5,511 nucleotides of DNA from an uncultured Propionibacteriaceae bacterium (lineage in GTDB: Bacteria > Actinomycetota > Actinomycetes > Propionibacteriales > Propionibacteriaceae), in NCBI GenBank assembly GCA_945875065.1, contig CAMCJC010000198.1:1-5511 (forward strand), read 5' to 3'. A program made the translations under genes and the position numbers. The notes below the pieces were generated by a model. It saw nothing but the letters and a program-made list of their open reading frames with translations, had not been told where the DNA came from and did no database searches. Below, one piece after another: positions 1 through 5,447 of this stretch. Position 1 is the stretch's first letter, and each line of letters starts with the position of its first letter.

Positions 1-1
1 C

Positions 2-508
2 GTCCTGATCCTGCTCGGCGAGGATCCGGAGCCGACGGTGCTGCTTACCGAACGTGCGGGGACGCTGAACAGCCACGCGGGCCAGATCTCGTTTCCCGGC
101 GGTGCGATCGAACCGGGGGAGAGTCCTATCGAGGCGGCCCTCAGGGAGGCGCGGGAGGAGGTGGGGCTGGAGTCCGCGACCGTCCTCGGCTGCCTGCCCC
201 GTAGCTCGATACCCGGAGGCTTCGACGTGACTCCCGTCGTCGCGTCGTGGCGGGCCCGGCCCCTGGCCCCCGTCGATGCCGGGGAGGTCGCGAAGGTGGC
301 GACCATCGAACTGGCCCGTTTGGCGAACCCGGCGGCGCGCGTCACCGCGACGTTGCCGCGCGGTTATCGGGGGCCGGCGTTCTTGGCCGGCGACTGGTTC
401 GTGTGGGGTCTGACGGCGCACCTGATTGATCTGACGCTGCGGCTGGGCGGCTGGGAACGGCCGTGGGATCGCAGCATCGAGGTATCGGTGCCGGAACGGT
501 TTCGGTAG
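2..508 (+). CDS. NUDIX hydrolase, CoA pyrophosphatase type (5' partial)
   Basis: The gene is cut at its 5' end: the frame is open to the window edge and the protein core is already under way, so the start lies upstream. About 168 codons are visible, ending in TAG at 506-508. The NUDIX box GX5EX7REUXEEXGU is complete at bases 101-169 (Gly, then Glu five residues on, then REAREEVGL), so the metal-binding glutamates are intact. Just before it, LLTER and HAGQISFPGG match the extra motif of the NudL/YeaB CoA pyrophosphatase group. Such enzymes hydrolyse CoA and its derivatives to 3',5'-ADP and 4'-phosphopantetheine in the cytoplasm. The GTG at 38 lies inside the conserved VLLTER strand and is not a credible start. 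In mycobacteria, as I recall, a similar NUDIX gene sits beside the MarP protease gene; here its 3' neighbour is a convergent membrane-protein gene. Substrate specificity is inferred from motif similarity only. Confidence 0.9.
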   Translation, partial: VLILLGEDPEPTVLLTERAGTLNSHAGQISFPGGAIEPGESPIEAALREAREEVGLESATVLGCLPRSSIPGGFDVTPVVASWRARPLAPVDAGEVAKVATIELARLANPAARVTATLPRGYRGPAFLAGDWFVWGLTAHLIDLTLRLGGWERPWDRSIEVSVPERFR

Positions 509-509
509 G

Positions 510-956
510 TCAGCGGTCCTTGAGAGCGCGGGTGCTGGGCTTGGTGGAGAGCAACTCGGCGCCGGAGACGGTGTCGGTGATCGCGATGAAGGTGGCCTTG
601 GCCTCCTCGATGGTCGCGGTCGGAGCCTTGACCTTCTTGAACTGGCCGCGGGCCAGCAGCGCCAGGATGACGGCGACGATCAACGCGAAGATCATCGAGA
701 TCAAGAAGCCGATGGTAAACGCCCCGAGGACGCTCATGTGCAGTGTCGCCTCGAAGATCCAGCCGATGGCGAAGGCGAGGGTAACGACGAACATCCAGCC
801 GGCGTGCAGCAGGAAGACGGCGGCGCCACCCGCGAAACCGGTGCCGAACGCGCCGTGCTTGGCCGCGGGCTTCAACTCGAGTTTCGCCAGTTCCTTCTCG
901 CGGGTCAAGAACTCGATCAGGGTGTCGCGCACCTGCTGGAAGGCGGTCGGTGCCAT
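510..956 (-). CDS. Phage holin family (actinobacterial holin-X superfamily) membrane protein
   Basis: The 148-residue protein has the architecture of the putative actinobacterial Holin-X family (PF07332 type). A charged amphipathic N-terminus rich in Glu and Lys covers residues 1-33. Two hydrophobic segments follow, around 41-70 (opening with a Gly/Ala-rich stretch) and 75-102. A Lys-rich patch (RGQFKKVK, 103-110) and a polar C-terminal tail complete it. Despite the name, chromosomal members are ordinary housekeeping-region membrane proteins of unknown role, and nothing around this gene is phage-like. ATG at 954-956 is preceded by a good purine-rich ribosome site. The gene follows the methyltransferase on the same strand after 42 bp, so the two may share a transcript. 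Its TGA stop lies one base from the stop of the convergent NUDIX gene. Family assignment rests on topology, length and composition; a direct function cannot be given. Confidence 0.78.
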   Translation of the reverse strand: MAPTAFQQVRDTLIEFLTREKELAKLELKPAAKHGAFGTGFAGGAAVFLLHAGWMFVVTLAFAIGWIFEATLHMSVLGAFTIGFLISMIFALIVAVILALLARGQFKKVKAPTATIEEAKATFIAITDTVSGAELLSTKPSTRALKDR

Positions 957-960
957 GTGT

Positions 961-968
961 CTTCCTTT
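961..968 (-). promoter_or_regulatory. Ribosome binding site of the holin-family gene
   Basis: On the minus strand AAAGGAAG lies 4 nt before the ATG at 956-954 (6 nt from the AAAGG core). It supports this start. No other in-frame ATG in the first part of the protein would keep the charged N-terminal helix. Confidence 0.65.
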
Positions 969-990
969 CCCGCGTTGGACTCGGACTTGG

Positions 991-1001
991 AGCCTAGCCT
1001 A
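991..1001 (-). promoter_or_regulatory. Possible -10 element for the holin-family gene
   Basis: The minus strand reads TAGGCTAGGCT, two overlapping copies of TAGGCT, which fits the actinobacterial TAnnnT -10 pattern. It overlaps the methyltransferase stop codon and lies about 35 nt before the holin-family ATG, a suitable distance for a private promoter. I see no convincing -35 hexamer upstream, so this is only a candidate. Co-transcription from the methyltransferase promoter is equally possible. Confidence 0.2.
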
Positions 1002-1769
1002 CGGCCAACGCGGCTGGGACGGCGGGGGGACGTCGATCTTGATACCGGAATCGGGCAAAGCGACGGGCGCGGTGAGTTCCTCGTGGTCTACCCAGGCCCG
1101 CCATGCCAGTAGTTGGAACGGCAGTCGCAGGTTCTCGCCGGGGCGCACGGACTGCTCGAACAGGGACCGCACCTCGTCGGCCAAGCGTTCCCGCTGGGGC
1201 TCGCTGAGGCCACGGGACAACGGTTGGGCCGCGACGAGGTGCTGGAGGTCGGTCAGCGCGATCTCCTTCCAGATCCGAAAGCCGCGGTGCTCGACCTCCG
1301 GGAAGTACTTGCAATCGTCGATGGCCTCCAGAGAGTCCTGGCCGTAGTCGCCGCGCATCGCCATCGGGTCGTAGTGGCGCAGGAGGGCGACGAGGCGCCG
1401 TACCCACGGCACGGAGTCGTCGCGGACGACGTACGAGGCCGCGAAGAAGCCGCCTTGCCGCAGCACCCGCGCGATCTCCGGTAGGGCGCGGGGCGCGTCG
1501 AACTTGTGGAAGCTCTGATGGCAGACCACGACGTCAAACTGGCAAGGGTCGATGGGCATCGATTCGGGGCGGGCCCAGATCGGGGTGATGTCGCCGCGGG
1601 AACGCAGGCGGTCAACGTCGCGGTCCTCGTGGGCCATAGCGAACACCGAGTGGCCCTGCTCGACGAGGAGCGCGGCGATGTGAGGGTCGCCGATCGTCAG
1701 CGCCCGGACCCCGTCCCACATGGTCAGCCATGCCAGGGCCTCGGGGGGCAGCGGGTTGGTCTTCGACAT
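999..1769 (-). CDS. Class I SAM-dependent methyltransferase-like protein, degenerate motif I
   Basis: The 256-residue product reads as a class I (Rossmann) methyltransferase domain at about residues 20-130, followed by an alpha-helical C-terminal region. Motif I and the first strand-helix unit are ALTIGDPHIAALLVEQGH (23-40), with GDPH where active enzymes usually have a GxGxG loop. The acidic end of strand 2 is seen around AMAHED (44-49). Residues 68-73 (RPESMP) fit the usual adenine-side loop. Motif IV is FDVVVCHQSFHKFD (78-91), and a post-motif ALPEIARVLRQGGFFAAS (95-112) follows; both are typical of ubiE/bioC-like Methyltransf_11 proteins. The frame stays open upstream to 1877, but I place the start at 1769. 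That ATG has an AGGA-type ribosome site, and a longer form would cross the control region and overlap the ssd start. The gene is divergent from the tad operon. The substrate is unknown, and the altered motif I leaves catalytic activity uncertain. Confidence 0.8.
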   Translation of the reverse strand: MSKTNPLPPEALAWLTMWDGVRALTIGDPHIAALLVEQGHSVFAMAHEDRDVDRLRSRGDITPIWARPESMPIDPCQFDVVVCHQSFHKFDAPRALPEIARVLRQGGFFAASYVVRDDSVPWVRRLVALLRHYDPMAMRGDYGQDSLEAIDDCKYFPEVEHRGFRIWKEIALTDLQHLVAAQPLSRGLSEPQRERLADEVRSLFEQSVRPGENLRLPFQLLAWRAWVDHEELTAPVALPDSGIKIDVPPPSQPRWP

Positions 1770-1771
1770 CG

Positions 1772-1777
1772 TTTCCT
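1772..1777 (-). promoter_or_regulatory. Ribosome binding site that fixes the methyltransferase start
   Basis: On the minus strand AGGAAA precedes ATG 1769-1767, with 4 nt between the AGGA core and the ATG. No comparable site precedes the upstream in-frame ATG at 1877, so the shorter 256-residue form is preferred over the 292-residue one. Confidence 0.6.
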
Positions 1778-1807
1778 GCAGGTGGTTGGGGAAGTGTTGG
1801 GGCAAGG

Positions 1808-1816
1808 TTATCCACA
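1808..1816 (+). promoter_or_regulatory. DnaA-box-like nonamer in the divergent ssd / methyltransferase region
   Basis: TTATCCACA is an exact copy of the classical DnaA box. It lies in the intergenic region, 38 bp before the methyltransferase ATG and 51 bp before the proposed ssd start. On the minus strand it reads TGTGGATAA, and its last three bases form part of TAACCT (1810-1805), a candidate -10 element for the methyltransferase. Bound DnaA could therefore affect that promoter. Only one copy is visible and there is no AT-rich unwinding region, so this is not an origin of replication. Binding is inferred from sequence identity alone; actinobacterial DnaA proteins often prefer TTGTCCACA. Confidence 0.45.
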
Positions 1817-1827
1817 GATTCTCCGCG

Positions 1828-1845
1828 GGCCCACTATTGTGGGCC
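1828..1845. promoter_or_regulatory. Inverted repeat, likely operator, upstream of ssd
   Basis: GGCCCAC and GTGGGCC form a perfect 7-bp inverted repeat around the centre TATT. It starts 12 bp after the DnaA-like box and ends 22 bp before the proposed ssd start. The centre plus the first bases of the right arm read TATTGT (1835-1840), which fits a TAnnnT -10 element and would put transcription initiation near 1847. No good -35 is visible. A repressor dimer binding here would cover the promoter. As RNA it could also form a 7-bp hairpin, but no T-run follows, so it is not a terminator. Confidence 0.45.
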
Positions 1846-1867
1846 GGCGGTTCCCAAAGTGGTAAGT

Positions 1868-2899
1868 GTGAGCACAACAGTTGTTTCCAGCCCTCTGCTG
1901 GTGAGCCGCGACGCGGTTTTGATCGAGTCCGTGGAGGCGACGGCGCTTGCTCTGGGGGTCGAGTTGCGGGTCGTCTCGGAGCGGGAGGCAGTTCACGAAC
2001 AGTGGCCTTCGGCGGTGTTACGCCTAGTCGGACCCGATTTGGTGGGGCGTGTGCAGCCCTTCGGGCCGCAGCCGGCCACGTTCGTCATCGGGTTCGATCA
2101 GCAGGCGTTGTTGCGGGCTTCCACCGAGCTGTCGGCTCCCGTGATCTTGCTGCCGGAAGGGAATAGGCGGCTCGCCGAGCTGCTGACCGACGACGGGCCG
2201 GGTCCTGGCGCGGGAGTAGTGGTTGCGCTGGCGGCGGCTTCCGGCGGGCTGGGGGTGAGCACGCTGGGAGTCGCGTTGGCGGCGCGCGCAGCCGAGTCGG
2301 GGAGGCGGGCGGTCGTCGTCGATCTGGGGCGCGGCGGCGGGGTCGACCTGCTGTTCGGGGCCGAGCGGCTACCCGGGGCGACCTGGGATGACCTGTACGC
2401 CACTAGCGGGGAGGTCGGGGATCTGAGCCGGCATCTCGTCACCGTAGACGGCGTGCAGGTCCTGGCTAGGGGCCGTCGGGAGGGACACGAGCCGGACCGC
2501 ACCGCCGTCGAGGCGGTCCTGCGGTCGCTGGTGCGCAGCCACGACGTCGTGGTCGTCGACGCGGGCGACGGGGCGCGCCTGCCCTGGGCGGGGCGGCAGG
2601 CGCAGCCACTGCTGGTCGTCGGGGCCGACGTGTACAGCGTTGCGGCTGCGCGAGGCCGGTCCGACCTGGTGCCCTCTGGCGTCGTCGTGCGGCGGGGTCG
2701 CGGGCGCGAGATCCCAGCGGGGGAGGTCGCTCGGGCGCTCGGCTGGCCCCTGGTTGGGGTGATCCGCGACGACCCACGGGTGCCGCGTCTGGCGTCGGTC
2801 GGGATCAGCGTAGGCTCGCGCGGGGCCAGACGCCTGGCTCGCGACACGAAGCGCCTTCTGGAACGGGTCGTCGAGTTTAAGGCGGGTCGCGATGCTTGA
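1868..2899 (+). CDS. ssd: Septum site-determining protein Ssd / CpaE-like pseudo-ATPase
   Basis: This 343-residue protein has the Ssd (Rv3660c-like) layout. A receiver-like region (about 8-105, opening LLVSRDAVLIESVEATA) precedes a ParA/MinD-type domain (about 114-335). In the MinD-type domain the P-loop reads ASGGLGVST (124-132), so both lysines of the deviant Walker A (KGGxGK[TS]) are replaced, by Ser125 and Val130. The A' region DLGRGGGVDLLFGAE (152-166) and the Walker-B-like strand DVVVVDAGD (226-234) are recognisable. Ssd proteins are linked to cell-division inhibition and dormancy responses in mycobacteria. By position the protein also corresponds to CpaE/TadZ, the localisation factor of Tad pili. 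The start is uncertain. I choose GTG 1868; GTG 1859 and 1901 are alternatives, and none has a strong ribosome site. The ATG at 1730 would overlap the divergent methyltransferase antisense and is unlikely. The gene overlaps tadA by 8 nt and has one TTA codon (2018-2020). Confidence 0.83.
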   Translation: MSTTVVSSPLLVSRDAVLIESVEATALALGVELRVVSEREAVHEQWPSAVLRLVGPDLVGRVQPFGPQPATFVIGFDQQALLRASTELSAPVILLPEGNRRLAELLTDDGPGPGAGVVVALAAASGGLGVSTLGVALAARAAESGRRAVVVDLGRGGGVDLLFGAERLPGATWDDLYATSGEVGDLSRHLVTVDGVQVLARGRREGHEPDRTAVEAVLRSLVRSHDVVVVDAGDGARLPWAGRQAQPLLVVGADVYSVAAARGRSDLVPSGVVVRRGRGREIPAGEVARALGWPLVGVIRDDPRVPRLASVGISVGSRGARRLARDTKRLLERVVEFKAGRDA

Positions 2900-4025
2900 G
2901 GAGTTGCAGGTTCGGTTGGGCCGGCTGGGCCGCCCCCATACCACCGCGGACGTCGCGGTGGCGATGCGGCAGATGGGCTTGGTCGTCACCGACCGGGCCC
3001 TCAGGGAGGCGCTCGACGAGCTGCGTCGCAACTCCGTCGGTGCGGGCCCCCTGGACGAGCTGCTGACGCTGCCCGGCGTGACGGACGTCCTGGTCAACGG
3101 CCCTGACCAAGTGTTTGTCGACAAGGGGTCGGGATCAGAACCGACAGCCGTGAGATTCGACGACGATGAGGCGGTGCGGCGCTTGGCGATCCGGCTCGCC
3201 GCGAACGCGTCGCGGCGGCTCGACGACGCCCAGCCGTTCGTAGACGCGCGCCTGCCCGGTGGGGTGCGGCTCCACGCAGTCCTAGCCCCGACTGCGAGCC
3301 CGGGAACGTGTATCTCGCTGCGCGTGCCCAGCACGGTCGCGCTCACGCTGGAGCGCCTCGCCGAGCTCGGCACCCTCACCTCTACGGGCCTGCGGGTCTG
3401 CCGCGACCTCGTCGCCTCTAAAGCACCGTTTCTGGTCTCCGGCGGTACCGGCACGGGCAAGACGACGCTGCTCGCGGCATTGCTGGCCGAGGTACCCGAG
3501 CGGGAGCGGATAGTGATCGTCGAGGACTCGCGGGAGCTGTCCCCGCTGCATCCGCATTGCGTTCGGCTAGAAGGACGGCCAGCCAGCGCGGAGGGCTCCG
3601 GCGCGATCACGCTGACGACGCTGGTCAGGCAGGCGCTTCGAATGCGGCCCGACCGAGTGGTGCTGGGGGAGGCGCGCGGCGCGGAGGTCGTCGACCTGCT
3701 GACCGCCCTCAACACCGGGCACGAGGGTGGCTGCGGCACCATCCACGCCAACAGCGCTGACGATGTCCCCGCCCGCCTCGAGGCCCTCGCCGCGCTCGGC
3801 GGACTCGGGCGCGACGCCTGCCACGCGCAGGTGGCGGCGGCGTTGAAGGTCGTGCTGCATCTGCGGCGCGCGCCCGCTGGGCGCATCCTGGCGGAGGTGG
3901 GGGTGTTTCAGCGTGGGGATGACATGCTCGTCGCGGTGACGCCGGCGCTGACGTTCGGGCCGGCGGGGGAGACGGTCGGGCCGGGATGGCCTAGGCTGCG
4001 GGCGCTGCTGGGGTGGTCGTCGTGA
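2892..4025 (+). CDS. tadA: Tad/Flp pilus assembly ATPase TadA (CpaF family)
   Basis: This is a 377-residue type II/IV secretion-system hexameric ATPase. An N-terminal helical region (about 1-50) leads into the N2 domain with PGVTDVLVNGPDQVFVD (61-77), a hallmark of CpaF proteins. The catalytic domain carries every motif: Walker A GGTGTGKTT (184-192, Lys190), the Asp box IVIVEDSREL (207-216), Walker B RPDRVVLGEARG (252-263, catalytic Glu260) and the His box TGHEGGCGTIHANS (275-288). It should be an active cytoplasmic ATPase that drives Flp pilin assembly or related secretion through TadB/TadC. It lacks a long N-terminal extension, as is usual for the actinobacterial TadA type. ATG 2892 lies inside the last codons of ssd (8-nt overlap), with AAGGCGG at 2879-2885 as ribosome site, so it is probably translationally coupled to ssd. 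A type IV secretion VirB11 role is less likely, given the TadB and TadC genes that follow. Confidence 0.96.
   Translation: MLEELQVRLGRLGRPHTTADVAVAMRQMGLVVTDRALREALDELRRNSVGAGPLDELLTLPGVTDVLVNGPDQVFVDKGSGSEPTAVRFDDDEAVRRLAIRLAANASRRLDDAQPFVDARLPGGVRLHAVLAPTASPGTCISLRVPSTVALTLERLAELGTLTSTGLRVCRDLVASKAPFLVSGGTGTGKTTLLAALLAEVPERERIVIVEDSRELSPLHPHCVRLEGRPASAEGSGAITLTTLVRQALRMRPDRVVLGEARGAEVVDLLTALNTGHEGGCGTIHANSADDVPARLEALAALGGLGRDACHAQVAAALKVVLHLRRAPAGRILAEVGVFQRGDDMLVAVTPALTFGPAGETVGPGWPRLRALLGWSS
4010..4016 (+). promoter_or_regulatory. Ribosome binding site that decides the tadB start
   Basis: GGGGTGG lies 5 nt before GTG 4022, inside the 3' end of tadA. It favours 4022 over the in-frame GTG at 4013, which falls inside the site itself and has no comparable sequence ahead of it. 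Confidence 0.55.
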
Positions 4026-4798
4026 TTGCCGCGCTGCTCATGGCGTGCGCCGCCGCCCTGCTCGTCGGCGGGCCACCCGCATTGGGACGCCTGGACGCGC
4101 TGCAGCCTCGCGAGGCACACCTCGGACCGAAGGTCGCGCAGGTCCTCCTCGGCGTGGCGGTGCCCGTCTGCGCGGGGCTGGCCTGGGGGCCGCGGGGGCT
4201 CGCCTGGGCCACGGCGGCGACGATTGTCATCGCCGTCGTCTGGTGGCTGACCGACCGCACGCTGCGGGAACGAGCTCGTCGCGTCCGGGCTGCCGAAACC
4301 GCCCAGTTAGTGATGGCGCTGTCGCTGCTGCTTCGGGCGGGTCGGGTGCCCAGTGAAGCGCTGCAGGAAGTTGCGCGGGATTGCCCGGCTCTCGCTCCCG
4401 CCGTGGCGGCGGCGAACCTAGGGGCGGACGCGGCGGGCGCGCTGCAGGTCGCATCCGAGGTGCCCGGCCGTGAGGGGTTCGGCCACTTGGCATCCGCTTG
4501 GCGGGTAGCCGAACGGATGGGCGCCCCTGTCGCGGCCGTCCTCGCGCGCGTCGCGGAGGGGCTGCGCGCCGAGGATCATCTCAGGGGAGTCGTCGACGCT
4601 GAACTGTCGATGGCTCGCAACAGCGCCCGAGTCATGGCCGTCCTGCCGTTCTTTGCCCTCGGGATGGGGTTCCTGGTCGGCGGCAACCCGGTTGCGTTCC
4701 TGATCGGTAATCCTCTGGGCTGCTGGCTTGTCCTGGCCGCCGTCACGCTGGCAGCCGCCGGCTTGGTTTGGACCGAGAAGATGGGAGTTAGGACATGA
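4022..4798 (+). CDS. tadB: Tad pilus inner-membrane platform protein TadB
   Basis: The product is 258 residues when started at GTG 4022, which overlaps the tadA stop as GTGA. It is a type II secretion F-domain (T2SSF) membrane protein. Hydrophobic segments lie at about 1-17, 38-76 (probably two passes around a Gly-Pro turn), 204-228 and 232-251. Between them, residues 90-200 form the cytoplasmic helical T2SSF repeat. The region opens with AQLVMALSLLLRAGRVPSEAL (94-114), has AWRVAERMGAPVAAVLARVAEGLR (159-182) in the middle, and ends in the charged RAEDHLRGVVDAELS. In Tad systems TadB pairs with TadC as the platform on which the TadA ATPase works. It is shorter than many proteobacterial TadB proteins, in line with the actinobacterial form. 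It contains one rare TTA leucine codon (4307-4309). The stop overlaps the tadC start, so expression is coupled on both sides. Confidence 0.9.
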   Translation: MIAALLMACAAALLVGGPPALGRLDALQPREAHLGPKVAQVLLGVAVPVCAGLAWGPRGLAWATAATIVIAVVWWLTDRTLRERARRVRAAETAQLVMALSLLLRAGRVPSEALQEVARDCPALAPAVAAANLGADAAGALQVASEVPGREGFGHLASAWRVAERMGAPVAAVLARVAEGLRAEDHLRGVVDAELSMARNSARVMAVLPFFALGMGFLVGGNPVAFLIGNPLGCWLVLAAVTLAAAGLVWTEKMGVRT

Positions 4799-5409
4799 CC
4801 GCTCCGGAACTGGGGGCCCTGGTGGGCCTGCTCGTAGGCCTGACGGTACTGCTGACCTGGCGGCGCTCGCCCCTGACGCGCATCGAACCCGAGTCCGAGG
4901 GCATGAGGCTCTGGGAAGCCGCTGCCCGGCAGTGGCGACGGTGGCGGGCTAGAGCCAGGCCGGACCCTTCCGCCGCGGAGCTACCGCAGGTCCTTGAGCT
5001 GATGGCCGTGTGTCTCGACGCCGGGGCGCCACTCAACCACGCCGTCGCCACCGTCCGCAGTCTCAGTCCGCCGGCCTCGGCGGCCGTGCTGGCGCGGGTC
5101 ATTAGCGACCTCGACGTCGGACGTGACCCCAGCGACGCGTGGCGCGGCTTGGCCCGGCACCCGACGTGGGGGCCGGTCGCGCTTGATCTCGCACGATCGC
5201 TGCGGTCCGGTTCCGGCATGGCCGAGGGCCTCCGGGTCCACGCCGACGAGGCGCGTCGCCGGCGCCGCGATGCCGCGATGCGTTCGGCCCGCGGGGTTGG
5301 GGTGAAGTCGGTGCAGCCGCTCGTAGTGTGCTTCCTACCAGCGTTCGTCCTGCTGGGAGTCGTGCCGCTGATCGCGTCGCTGCTGGAGCAGTTCCTCGTC
5401 CGGTCTTAG
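4795..5409 (+). CDS. tadC: Tad pilus inner-membrane platform protein TadC
   Basis: This 204-residue protein begins with ATG overlapping the tadB stop (ATGA), behind GGGAG at about 4783-4787. An N-terminal membrane segment (4-21) is followed by a basic linker (RQWRRWRARAR, 45-55). The T2SSF domain spans about 63-170 (LPQVLELMAVCLDAGAPLNHA at its start, RSGSGMAEGLRVHADEARRR later). A C-terminal membrane segment (174-196) contains FLPAFVLLGVVPLI, the typical TadC ending. It should act with TadB as the inner-membrane platform of the Flp pilus machine. It is short: many TadC proteins are about 300 residues. Small versions are known in actinobacterial tad loci, and reading frame and motifs are continuous, so I see no sign of truncation. 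TAG at 5407-5409 is followed by only 23 bp before the next possible start, and no terminator is visible. Confidence 0.9.
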   Translation: MTAPELGALVGLLVGLTVLLTWRRSPLTRIEPESEGMRLWEAAARQWRRWRARARPDPSAAELPQVLELMAVCLDAGAPLNHAVATVRSLSPPASAAVLARVISDLDVGRDPSDAWRGLARHPTWGPVALDLARSLRSGSGMAEGLRVHADEARRRRRDAAMRSARGVGVKSVQPLVVCFLPAFVLLGVVPLIASLLEQFLVRS

Positions 5410-5447
5410 CCAGTCCTGGCAGAGTTGGGCGGGTGAACTGGGACTGG
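5410..5447 (+). promoter_or_regulatory. Potential mRNA hairpin over the start of the gene after tadC
   Basis: CCAGTCC (5410-5416) and GGACTGG (5441-5447) are perfectly complementary. The stem can continue inward by two G-U pairs and one G-C pair, leaving an 18-nt loop at 5420-5437. The loop contains the G-rich ribosome-site candidate and the GTG at 5433. Such a structure could alter translation or mRNA stability at the junction between platform genes and the next gene. No T-run follows, so it is not a standard terminator. The structure is a prediction by eye only. Confidence 0.3.

Noticed and set aside
136..152. 17-bp sequence shared by the NUDIX gene (136-152) and tadA (2996-3012)
   Set aside because: Both copies encode Ala-Leu-Arg-Glu-Ala in frame in helical regions with the same codon bias. 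Coincidence of coding is a sufficient explanation, and there are no other copies or flanking repeats.
491..505. Small stem-loop (CCGGAA, CGG loop, TTTCGG) at the end of the NUDIX gene
   Set aside because: Only six pairs including a G-U, inside coding sequence and without a T-run. On the opposite strand the G-U becomes a mismatch. It is too weak to call a terminator.
510..956. Prophage or lysis cassette suggested by the holin family name
   Set aside because: No endolysin, integrase, attachment site or other phage gene is nearby. Chromosomal holin-X-type proteins are common in actinobacteria.
463..1347. Plus-strand open frame of 294 codons opposite the holin-family and methyltransferase genes
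   Set aside because: It overlaps the NUDIX 3' end and is antisense to two genes with recognisable domains. The product shows no motif and looks like a shadow frame.
1730..1867. N-terminal extension of Ssd starting at ATG 1730
   Set aside because: It would overlap the methyltransferase start antisense and read through the DnaA-like box and palindrome. The added residues resemble no Ssd N-terminus, and the conserved part begins after about 1868.
1770..1867. Replication origin suggested by the DnaA box
   Set aside because: Only one nonamer is visible, there is no AT-rich segment, and the neighbours are not dnaA, dnaN or other origin genes.
1770..1877. N-terminal extension of the methyltransferase starting at ATG 1877
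   Set aside because: It would overlap the ssd start and translate the control region. ATG 1769 has a clear AGGA ribosome site and gives a normal N-terminus.
2369..3886. Long minus-strand open frame of 505 codons across ssd and tadA
   Set aside because: It is antisense to two clearly conserved genes. Its product is a low-complexity Arg/Ser/Pro/Ala-rich sequence typical of shadow frames in high-GC DNA.
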